Shown: positions 38,201 to 50,200 of the stretch, one piece after another
Position numbering within the stretch: position 1 is the first letter of the stretch
Layout of the letters: each line of letters starts with the position of its first letter
Assembly (NCBI GenBank): GCA_038380435.1
Contig: JAWZYU010000034.1
Coordinates: 39,866,901 to 39,930,900, forward strand
DNA from: Ryuthela nishihirai
Taxonomy: Eukaryota; Arthropoda; Arachnida; Araneae; Heptathelidae
Direction: 5' to 3'
Length of the DNA: 64,000 nucleotides
Program-made: the position numbers and the translations under genes
Notes under the pieces: generated by a model
The model's database searches: none
The model's input: only the letters and a program-made list of their open reading frames with translations
Told to the model about the DNA's origin: nothing

Positions 38201-41200
38201 TTGTGAATCGAGTAGTACGTTATCGACAGTTGTGAATCGAGTAGTACGTTATCGACAGTTGTGAATCGAGTAGTACGTTATCGACAGTTGTGAATCGAGT
38301 AGTACGTTATCGACAGTTGTGAATCGAGTTGTACGTTATCGACAGTTGTGAATCGAGTAGTACGTTATCGACAGTTGTGAATCGAGTAGTACGTTATCGA
38401 CAGTTGTGAATCGAGTAGTACGTTATCGACAGTTGTGAATCGAGTAGTACGTTATCGACAGTTGTGAATCGAGTAGTACGTTATCGACAGTTGTGAATCG
38501 AGTAGTACGTTATCGACAGTTGTGAATGGAGTAGTACGTTATCGACAGTTGTGAATCGAGTTGTACGTTATCGACAGTTGTGAATCGAGTAGTACGTTAT
38601 CGACAGTTGTGAATCGAGTAGTACGTTATCGACAGTTGTGAATCGAGTAGTACGTTATCGACAGTTGTGAATCGAGTAGTACGTTATCGACAGTTGTGAA
38701 TCGAGTAGTACGTTATCGACAGTTGTGAATCGAGTTGTACGTTATCGACAGTTGTGAATCGAGTAGTACGTTATCGACAGTTGTGAATCGAGTAGTACGT
38801 TATCGACAGTTGTGAATCGAGTAGTACGTTATCGACAGTTGTGAATCGAGTAGTACGTTATCGACAGTTGTGAATCGAGTTGTACGTTATCGACAGTTGT
38901 GAATCGAGTAGTACGTTATCGACAGTTGTGAATCGAGTAGTACGTTATCGACAGTTGTGAATCGAGTAGTACGTTATCGACAGTTGTGAATCGAGTAGTA
39001 CGTTATCGACAGTTGTGAATCGAGTTGTACGTTATCGACAGTTGTGAATCGAGTAGTACGTTATCGACAGTTGTGAATCGAGTAGTACGTTATCGACAGT
39101 TGTGAATCGAGTAGTACGTTATCGACAGTTGTGAATCGAGTTGTACGTTATCGACAGTTGTGAATCGAGTAGTACGTTATCGACAGTTGTGAATCGAGTA
39201 GTACGTTATCGACAGTTGTGAATCGAGTAGTACGTTATCGACAGTTGTGAATCGAGTAGTACGTTATCGACAGTTGTGAATCGAGTAGTACGTTATCGAC
39301 AGTTGTGAATCGAGTAGTACGTTATCGACAGTTGTGAATCGAGTAGTACGTTATCGACAGTTGTGAATCGAGTAGTACGTTATCGACAGTTGTGAATCGA
39401 GTAGTACGTTATCGACAGTTGTGAATCGAGTAGTACGTTATCGACAGTTGTGAATCGAGTTGTACGTTATCGACAGTTGTGAATCGAGTAGTACGTTATC
39501 GACAGTTGTGAATCGAGTAGTACGTTATCGACAGTTGTGAATCGAGTAGTACGTTATCGACAGTTGTGAATCGAGTTGTACGTTATCGACAGTTGTGAAT
39601 CGAGTAGTACGTTATCGACAGTTGTGAATCGAGTAGTACGTTATCGACAGTTGTGAATCGAGTAGTACGTTATCGACAGTTGTGAATCGAGTAGTACGTT
39701 ATCGACAGTTGTGAATCGAGTAGTACGTTATCGACAGTTGTGAATCGAGTAGTACGTTAACGGTGAAAAGCTGTGAATGAGTTTATTAAAAAAAATAAAA
39801 AAAATAAATACCCCCTCAAGTAGGTGCTTGCCACAGAGGTTTGATAGGAACCTATCAGTTTATATACTATAGTAGAATGTCTGTGAGGATGGCAGGATCT
39901 CAGCAGAAAAACAACACAAACGTCCATGCCTTATCCGGGGCTCGAACCCAGGTCCATTAGATCAGCAGCCAAGCGCGCTAACCATTAGGAAATTTTTATA
40001 AAAGGGTTGGGTTGCGTTGTTTTACCTCTGAGTGGCACTTTTTTGCACACCATGGGATAAATGGACAGGTCACATGGACCCCGAAGGCTCAGAGAAGGTT
40101 GGGGGAGGGGACCCACTGGAACAGCTGTTGAGAGACAGATGGTAGCCTCCCGTCAAGGCCATCCAGCGTGTTCTTTAACGTGCACAGGGTATGGCTCTCC
40201 TGCACATGGGGCCACGGCTTAACGTCCCATCCGATGGACGGTGGTCTTTCCAAGCCCATCGGTGTCCCCTACTGACCGTGGGCAGGGCAGGGAATTTTGT
40301 AAAATTAAAATGGTACAGCTTTGAGTCTTTACATTGGTCGCTAAAAACCTCTGGCCATTACTGACATCGAATCTCACTTGTAGTTTAAGAATTGTTTTTG
40401 GAATTTAAGAATGGTTAAAAAAAAAACCATGCAATGCTTTGGCAGTTTTATGAGATGATGATATTCTTTTTCTATTCCTCTTTGATTTCTATGCTGAGTA
40501 TAATTTGTTTCTCGAATGAAAAACACGGAAAAAAAATAGACTAAAGATGTGATTCTGAAATTTAAACTTTTTTTCGATTTTTAAATATTTTATGTGTTGG
40601 AATTATTTTAATATTCTAAATAAACTGAGATTTCTTGTATATTTCGCAGAACTTACTTTTTCGTCCCGAAAAGCATTCCCATCCACTTAAATCAAATGGA
40701 AATCATTTTATTGGATGCCAGTTTCGTGGAAAGTCACACGTTCTCCTCATCAACTTCGCCTCCTTCCCCAAACGTGTAAGTACGAAAACAAAAACGAATT
40801 TTCCAAAATAATTATGGAAAAGCACGGATATTTTATCAAATACCCAGTTTTTAATTCTCTAACGGGAGATCTGTTACGAGGTCTAAACACTCATTCAGAA
40901 ATTAAACTAAATGTTTTGAAATGGTTATAAAAAAAATAAATAAATATCCCCTCAAGCAACTGCTTGCCACAGAGGTCTGACAGGAGCCTGTCAGTTTATA
41001 TGCCAAAGTAGTAGGTCTGTGAGGATGGCAGGACCTCGGCAGAAACACAACACGAACATCCATGCCTTACCCGGGGCTCGAACCCAGGTCCCTTAGATCA
41101 ATAGCCAATCGTGCTAACCACTCGGCCATGGGACGGCTTTAAATAAATACCCCCTCAAGCAGCTGCTTGCCACAGAGGTCTGACAGGAGCCTGTCAGTTT

Positions 41201-44200
41201 ATATGCCATAGTAGAAGGTCTGAGAGGATGGCAGGACCTCAGCAGAAAAACGACACATACATCTATGCCTTACCCGGGGCTCGAACCCAGGTCCCTTAGA
41301 TCAGTAGCCAAGCGTGCTAACCACTCGGCCATGGGACGGCTAAAAATAAATACCCCCTCAAGCAGCTGCTTGTCACAGAGGTCTGACAGGAGCCTGTCAG
41401 TTTATATGCCATAGTAGAAGGTCTGTGAGGATGGCAGGACCTCAGCAGAAAAACAACACGAACATCCATGCCTTACCCGGGGCTCGAACCCAGGTCCCTT
41501 AGATCAATAGCCAAGCGTGCTAACCACTCCTCCATGGGATAGAAATAAATATTTGAAAAAGCCCATCCTGTATTAGGTATTGTTTAAAACAACTGAAATA
41601 ATAATGTGAAAGGACAACTTATACACCAGGTGATAATAATTGATTGAGTTATACACCAGGTGATAATAATTGATTGACTTATACACCAGGTGATAATAAT
41701 TGATTGACTTATGCACCAGGTGATAATAATTGATTGAATTATACACCAGGTGATAATAATTCATTGACTTATACACCAGGTGATAATAATTGATTGACTT
41801 ATACACCAGGTGATAATAATTGATTGACTTGTACACCAGGTGATAATAATTGATTGACTTATACACCAGGTGATAATAATTGATTGACTTATGCACCAGG
41901 TGATAATAATTGATTGACTTATACACCAGGTGATAATAATTGATTGACTTATGCACCAGGTGATAATAATTGATTGACTTGTACACCAGGTGATAATAAT
42001 TGATTGACTTATACACCAGGTGATAATAATTGATTGACTTGTACACCAGGTGATAATAATTGATTGACTTATACACCAGGTAATAATAATTGATTGACTT
42101 ATACACCAGGTGATAATAATTGATTGACTTATACACCAGGTGATAATAATTGATTGACTTGTACACCAGGTGATAATAATTGATTGACTTATACACCAGG
42201 TGATAATAATTGATTGACTTATACACCAGGTGATAATAATTGATTGACTTATACACCAGGTGATAATAATTGATTGACTTATACATCAGGTGATAATAAT
42301 TGATTGACTTATACACCAGGTGATAATAATTGATTGACTTATACACCACGTGATAATAATTGATTGACTTATACACCAGGTGATAATAATTGATTGACTT
42401 ATATACCAGGTGATAATAATTGATTGACTTATACACCAGGTGATAATAGTTGATTGACTTATAGTGTACTGTTTATATTTGGGTTTATAATCCACGATTT
42501 TGTGGATTTTTTTTTATCTATATCTGTTTAATTTTTCATGTATATATTTTAACTCGTGTTTTTTTTTCTTTCTTGTTATTGTTTTGTTTTCTGTTTTTCA
42601 TTATGTGTACATTTTTCTTTGTTTTGTTTCCGTTTTTTATCATATGTACATTTTTCTTTGTTTTGTTTTCTGTTTTCCATTATGTGTATATTTTTTACTT
42701 GTCTTATTTCTTAATTAACATGTCATGTGCTTGAGAGTAATCTTGCTGACAAATCATAAAACTTAAATATAAGTATTTTATGCATATAGCCATACTGCAT
42801 AAATAAAACTATTATTGTTATTTTAAAAAGGCAACTAGCAGCAATGTCTCATTTGAAATATGTCTGTTTTAACGAAGAGAAGGAAATCAAATTCAAGGAG
42901 ACAAAGTCCTCTCACTTTCAGACAGTAATTAAACATATATATATATACAGTGGACCCCCGATATAACGCGCATGTCGGGCGGGAAACAACACCCGCGTTA
43001 TAAGGTGAACCGCGTTATACCGAGCGGCGCGGTGGCGACACAATAAATTTACTCAGAACGATTTGAGCTATATACTGAAACATCCCATCAACTATATATA
43101 TATTATGTATTTTAATAAAAAAACAAATTTATTTATTAAGTGTTTTATTAAAATTCACATAACATAGTTATACATCTTAATGAGTACATATATTTATTAT
43201 TTTATTTACGTACATAAGGTACGCTTGAAAACATGTAAAAACAAACACTATCTATAACTTGACTAAAATCTATTGGTTGGTTGGTTTACCTCTGAGCGGC
43301 ACTTTTTTGCACACAACGGCTAAATGGCCAGGTCACATGGACCCCGAAGGCTCAGAGAAGGTTGGGGGAGGGGACCCACTGGAACAGCTGTTGGGAGACA
43401 GATGGTAGCCTCCCGTCAAGGACATCCAGCGTGTTCTTTAACGTGCACAGGGTATGGCTCTCATGCACACGGGGCCACGGCTTAACGTACCATCCGACGG
43501 ACGGCGGCCTTTCCAAGCCCATCGGTATCCCCTACTGACCGTGGGCAGGGCGGAGAATTTTGCGGAGATAAATCTCAACACCGACCCAGCTGGGACTCGA
43601 ACCTGGGAACTGCAGATTACGAGACTGGCGCGTTACCGACTGAGCCACCCCCGCCCCACTAAAATCTATGTATTCGACATCATTTCAATTACAAAACATC
43701 ACTTAGAAAAGTGAGTAATTTTTATTTGTTTGCTTTTTGATAAGTTCTGTATCATTTCCCTTTTGAAAGATGCTAATTGCAACAATCTGACACTGTTAAT
43801 ATTTTCTTGTGATTCAGCCCATTTTATAACAGTTTCCGTGGCTGTTATTGCTTCTTTGGTTGTTGGCGGTATATCAGCTATCCCACTGGCACTTTCATCA
43901 TCATTTTCTGTTTCTTCTTGACAATCTTCGTCACCGCAAATGGATTCGATAATCATTTCATCAGTCATATTCTGACAAATACTATCTTCTCTAGCGTCCA
44001 CATCTAACCAATCAATAGTTATCAAAGAATCATTAGTTATTTCTGGCTCATTCAATATTTCCCGGGGCGGGGATGGCTCAGTCGGTAGCGCGCCAGGCTC
44101 GTAATCTGTAGTTCCCAGGTTCGAGTCCCAGCTGAGTCAGCGTTGAGATTTATCTCCGCAAAATTCCCCCGCCCTGCCCACGGTCAGTAGGGGACACCGA

Positions 44201-47200
44201 TGGGCTTGGAAAGGCCGCCGTCCGTCGGATGGGACGTTAAGCCGTGGTCCCTGTGCGGGAGAGCCATACCCTGCGCACGTTAAAGAACAGGCTGGATGGC
44301 CTTGACGGGAGGCTATCATCTGTCTCCCAACAGCTGTTCCAGTGGGTCCCCTCCCCCAACCTTCTCTGAGCCTTCGGGGTCCTTGTGGCTTGGCCATTTA
44401 GCCCATGGTGCGCAAAAAAGTGCCGCTCAGAGGTAAAACAATCCAATTCAATATTTCCCGGATACGAGAAATTTCAGCCTCAATCTGAAGCTGAATCTGA
44501 ATCGCGAACATCGCCCGCGCTATAACCGAGTGCGCGGTATAGCGAGCAGCGCTATAACGAAGGTCCACTGTATTATTTTGAAGTTGACAGAAGCGTCAAT
44601 TTTGCTTCATTTCGGAATCAACTTTTTAATTTTCTTTTTTTGGTTAAACTGATTAGAGTATAAAATTTTCCTTCTCTTCATCGTACCATAAGACAACTAA
44701 AGATGCCTGAAAGCAAAAACAAAAAAATTGACTCTCATTGAAAATACCTATAAAAAAAAGTTGTTTCATATTAATAAATAAAAATAGTTAATATGCTTCC
44801 AAAAAAATAAAAATAAAAAATCAAGATAACATTTCGTTAAGGAAAAAAGAGGACATTAATTTAAATTTTTGGTATGCCTGATAGTATATTAATAATTATT
44901 CAACATAAATTTATTTTTCGATCAAATTTTCTAGAAGGGGGTGGCAACTCCCCCCCCTCTCATAAAAAGTCAGAGGCTCACCTTGATTTTTGTGATGAGC
45001 TTTTCAATAAGCTATTATTGTTTCGTAAGCATTTGAATCTCTTTGTTAACAGAAAGAGGTTTTGGATATAAAAGACGGATTGGAATCTGGAGTAAATGTT
45101 GAAGCAGTAGATTATGAAAAGTATCCTGCACTAAGAGAAGTGAAAGAATATTACATCGCAACTTTAGAAAAGGGAGATTGTCTCTATGTCCCTGCCAAAT
45201 GGTTAGTAGGTTTTTCTCTCTTTTTCTTCAACTTGTAAATCCCAGTAGTGATCGCAATTATCCAGAGTTGTTATTGCACATAAAGAGAGCACAATGAGAG
45301 CAAATATAGCATATTTTATTGTGTTGTAAACAAATCGCATTTTCAGTAGTAAAGAATCACAGGATAAGTCCTGTAGACATGGAACTCATGAAATAATGAG
45401 CTGAAAAAAATTTGGTTTGCCATGAGTGGGATTCGAACCCACGTCTCCAGGAAACCGGGGCGGAGGTGGCTCAGTCGGTAGCGCGCCAGGCTCGTAATCT
45501 GTAGTTCCCAGGTTCGAGTCCCAGCTGAGTCAGCGTTGAGATTTATCTCCGCAAAAATTCCCCGCCCTGCCCACGGTCAGTAGGGGACACCGATGGGCTT
45601 GGAAAGGCCGCCGACCGTCGGATGGGACGTTAAGCCGTGGCCCCGTGTGCGGGAGAGCCATACCCTGTGCACGTTAAAGAACACGCTGGATGGCCTTGAC
45701 GGGAGGCTACCATCTGTCTCCCAACAGCTCTTCCAGTGGGTCCCCTCCCCCCAATCTTCTGAGTTTTTGGGGGGCTGGGGGACTCAGTCGGTAGCGCGCC
45801 AGGCTCGTAATCTGTAGTTCCCAGGTTCGAGTCCCAGGTGGGTCAGCGTTAAGATTTATCTCCGCAAAAATTCCCCGCCCTGCCCACAGTCAGTAGGGGA
45901 CACCGATGGGCTTGAAAAGGCCGTCGTCCGTCGGATGGGACGTTAAGCCGTGGTCCCGTGTGCGGGAGAGCCATACCCTGTGCACGTTAAAGAACACGCT
46001 GGATGGCCTTGACGGGAGGCTACCATCTGTCTCCCAACAGCTGTTCCAGTGGGTCCCCTCCCCCAACCTTCTCTGAGTATTCGGGGTCCTTGTGACCTGG
46101 CCATTTAGCCCATGGTGTGCAAAAAAGTGCCGCTCAGAGGTAAAACAACCCAACCTCCAGGAAACATGCCTTTTATGCTACCACTACACCACCAATGGCT
46201 AACCTTTTCTCAGCTTGAGTGACATTATACACTTTCCGGATTTTTTTATTTGAAACAGAAACATTATTTCTATGAAGCAGGATAAAATGTGCCTGCAATG
46301 TTTCTACGAAGAAGCAGAATTAAAAGTGAGATCTTATCATTCAAATGAAGTTAGAAGAAGGAGTCGCCAACCTCCTTTGAGCAGCATACTATATGCAGAG
46401 AGAGACTGAGTGTCATTTGCCAGGTTTCCTGCATGCATTGCTTCATATTGGTGACTAGGGTTATGAACAGTATGCCTAGAGTCCATAGGAACAGGGGAAG
46501 ACCTAGTATGCGGTGGGCAGACAATGTGAAACATAGTTGGGTTGTTTTTCCTCTAAGGAGCACTTTTTTTACACATAGTGGGCTAAATTGCCAGATCACA
46601 AGAACCCCGAGGACTCAGAGAATGTTGGGAAAGGGGACCCACTGAACATCTCTTAGGAAACAAATGGTAGCCTCCCGTCAAGGCCATCCAGTGTGTTATC
46701 CATTAGTGATCTGGCAACCTTCGTGTCACGTGACACGAAGGTTGCCAGATCACTAATTTCTAAAAAAATCGTTGCCAGATATTTTTTCTGAATTCTGTAA
46801 TAAACCATAGCGTTCGGATATTTTTTTTGAGCGATTGTACATTGAATGGGGATGTTATGTCGTGGTTCAGTGTGCAGGAGAGTAGTATGCTGTACCCATG
46901 GGCACCTCCAGGACTTTTTCCAGGCTAGTGGGGGGGGGGGGGGGCAAAATTATATTCTGTCGTATTTCTAATTTACCAGCAATGTCAATATGCCTAAGCC
47001 TAAATTATATCCCGCCCTGCCCACGGTCAGTAGGGGACACCGATGGGCTTGGAAAGGCCGCCGTCCTTCGGATGGGACGTTAAGCCGTGGCTCCGTGTGC
47101 GGGAGAGCCATACCCTGTGCACGTTAAAGAACACGCTGGATGGCCTTGACGGGAGGCTACCATCTGTCTCCCAACAGCTGTTCCAGTGGGTCCCCTCCCC

Positions 47201-50200
47201 CAACCTTCTCTGAGCCTACGGGGTCCATGTGACCTGGCCATTTAGCCCATAGTGCGCAAAAAAGTGCCGCTCAGAGGTAAAACAACCCAACGTTAAGGAA
47301 CACGCTGGATGACCTTGACGGGAGGCTACCATCTGTCTCCCAACAGCTGTTCCAGTGGGTCCCCTCCCCCAACCTTCTCTGAGCCTACGGGGTCCATGTG
47401 ACCTGGCCATTTAGCCCATGGTGCGCAAAAAAGTGCCGCTCAGAGGTAAAACAACCCAACCCAACCCTAAATTATATGGGGGGATTTCTGACTTCACCCC
47501 TGCCGGCTGGAGCCCATTCTATACACACTAAAGAACGCGCTGGATAACCCTGACAGGAAGCTTCGATCGTTTTCCTAACAGTTGTGCAGGGGGCCCCTTT
47601 CCCTTAATCTTATTTTGAGTCCTTAGAGACTTGTGACCTTGTGATTCGGCAAGACCTTGGAAGGGAACAAATGTGTTCTCCCTCTACCTTCTTTGGAAAT
47701 ACTAATTAGGGTTATGAAAGCAAAAAAAAAATTATTAAACCGATATTTCATGCATTCTTCAAGATAAATTTCAAGAACCTTTAAAATGAATGGTTAACTG
47801 TTATGCTGCAGTGGCATCCAGTCTCATCGCACCTCTCCCTTTTACTTTTTTTCAGCTCGATTGCGTCACTTGCATCCCCTTTATTTATCTCTTGATCGCA
47901 ATATGTTTGGGTTGTTTTGTTTTACCTCTGAGCGGCACTTTTTTGCACACCATGGGCTAAATGGACAGGTCACATGGACCCCGAAGGCTCAGAGAAGGTT
48001 GGGGGAGGGGACCCACTGGAACAGCAGTTGGGAGACAGATGGTAGCCTCCCATCTAGGCCATCCAGCGTGTTCTTTAACGTTAGGTTGTTTTACCTCTGA
48101 GCGGCACTATTTTGCACACCATGGGCTAAATCGCCAGGTTACATGGACCCCGAAGGCTCATAGAAGGTTGGGGGAGGGGACCCACTGGAACAGCTGTTGG
48201 GAGACAGATGGTAGCCTCCCGTCAAGGCCATCCAGCGTGTTCTTTAACGTTGGGTTGTTTTACCTCTGAGCGACACTTTTTTGCACACCATGGGCTAAAT
48301 GGCCAGGTCACATGGACCCCGAAGGCTCAGAGAAGGTTGGGGGAGGGGACCCACTGGAACAGCTGTTGGGAGACAGATGGTAGCCACCCGTCAAGGCCAT
48401 CCAGCGTGTTCTTTAACGTGCACAGGGTATGGCTCTCCCCGCACACTGGACCACGGGCTTAACGTCCCATCCGAAGGACGGCGACCTTTCCAAGCCCATC
48501 AATGTCCCCTACTGACCGTGGGCAGGGCGGGGAATTTAGCGGAGATAAATCTCAACGCTGACCCAGCTGGGACTCGAACCTTGGAAGTGCAGATTACGAG
48601 CCTGGCGCGCTACCGACTGAGCCACCCCCGCCCCTCAATATGTTTGTGACCTGCTATTTATCCCATTATGTGCAAAAAGAAGGATGTTCCAGAGGAAGAA
48701 CAACCCAAGCTGTAGCATATTTTCTTTGCATATTTAGCACATATTTCGGTATTTTCCTCCTATTAGCCGTAAGTCCTTCATATACAATCATCATCATCAT
48801 CATCATCATCATCAAGCAGTCATGGGCTACGGAGGTCCAACCAGACCGTGCAATTTAGTTCTCCAAGCAAGCCTGTCCTGAGCGGGGCGGGGGTGGCTCA
48901 GTCGGTAGCGCGCCAGGCTCATAATCTGTAGTTCCCAGGTTCGAGGCCCAGCTGGGTCAGCGTTGATTTATCTCCGCAAAATTCCCCGACCTGCCCACGG
49001 TGAGTAGGGGACACCGATGGGCTTGGAAAGGCCGCCGTCCGTCGGATGGGACGTTAAGCCGTGGCTCCGTGTGCGGGAGAGCCATACCCTGTGCACGTTA
49101 AAGAACACGCTGGATGGCCTTGACGGGAGGCTTCCACCTGTCTCCCAACAGCTGTTCCAGTGGGTCCCCTCCCCCCAACCTTCTCTGAGCCTTCGGGGTC
49201 CATGTGACCTGGCCACTTAGCCCATGGTGTGCAAAAAAGTGTCGCTCAGAGGTAAAACAACCCAACCTAACTGCCCTGATCTACATCTGCTGCATGTGGC
49301 CACTGCACACCAATTCTAACAAGGTCCTGTTTGACATTGTCTGCCCACCGCATCCTAGGTCTGAGGCCTCTAGGCACACTGTTCATAACCCTATTCGCCA
49401 ATCTATAATTATTCATACGGGCAACATGGCCAAACCAACGGAGTCTCTCTCTGCACAATATGCTGCTTAAAGGAGGTTGCAGACTCCTTTGCTTAACCTC
49501 ATCATTAGTTATAAAGTTGAACCACCTAATGCCCAAGATACTGCGTAAGCATCTGGAATCAAAAGCATCTAGTTTCCTGTTATCTTGCTTAAAAAGTGTC
49601 CAAGTTTCACTACCAAAACTAACCCTAGAAAGAACCAAACTATTATACAGTCTAATTTTAGTCTTTAGGTGTATAACCTGCATTTAAGTGAAGATATAAT
49701 ATCTTTTTAAAGTGTTATTTGATATGTCTGATAGATTAATAGATTCTAGGAGAAAATCATTTTTATCTTTCTTACGTTTTAGGTTGTATCAATGGACAAG
49801 TTTCGAAGAATCGTTGCTTCTGAGCATTACATGGAGAAGCAAACTGATAGTGCCATCTGTTGCTTCTTGTGACAACATGTCAGAAACCGATTTAGTTGCT
49901 TTGAATTTTCAAGAAGACCCCGAGCCAGATTTGTTATCATTTTTCACTTTCGACAACTTGTAAGTAAACTGCTTTTGAGAATAATTCTATATCAATGAGT
50001 CTCTATTTCTATATCAGTTTATCAATGGTTTCTTGTTTTGACATAAGTATAATTATCGTAATAAATAATAGGCGTATCTGAACGAACGAGTGGGTGCATG
50101 GAACGATAGAGAAATGCGCCTGTTTCTTCTACAGCCTGCAGACGTCCGAGAGTACACTGGATACTATGCTAGCATTTACGACACTCTTTTTTTAGACAGA

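Larger units (their letters stand above)
42948..44570 (-). mobile_element. Tigger/pogo-type DNA transposon, deleted, with two SINE-A insertions
   Basis: Left end TA-CAGTGGACCCCCGATATAA and right end CGAAGGTCCACTG-TA are inverted and flanked by TA, as in pogo/Tigger elements. Palindromic CGCGTTATA-type sequence lies inside both ends. After removing SINEs at 43275-43657 and 44065-44446, only about 0.85 kb remains, so most of the transposase is missing. Confidence 0.5.
48782..49683 (-). pseudogene. RTE-like retroelement 3' end, split by a SINE
   Basis: Minus-strand 49683-49267 encodes the C-terminal region of an RT (RLYNSLVLSRVSFGSETW, RLRWFGHVARM, PRMRWADNVKQDLVRIG). After a SINE-A copy at 48881-49266, the same strand continues with AQDRLAWRTKLHGLVGPP and a stop, then a trinucleotide (ATG/TGA) tail at 48788-48813. 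This order and tail type fit RTE-like elements. A short relative at 12297-12410 shows the uninterrupted site. Confidence 0.5.

Noticed and set aside
34558..39759. CRISPR array
   Set aside because: Units are directly joined with no unique spacers, and the setting is a eukaryotic intron.
41573..42436. 287-codon YKSINYYHLV repeat protein
   Set aside because: Reading of a 30-bp minisatellite; no start context, no family, and another frame of the array is open too.
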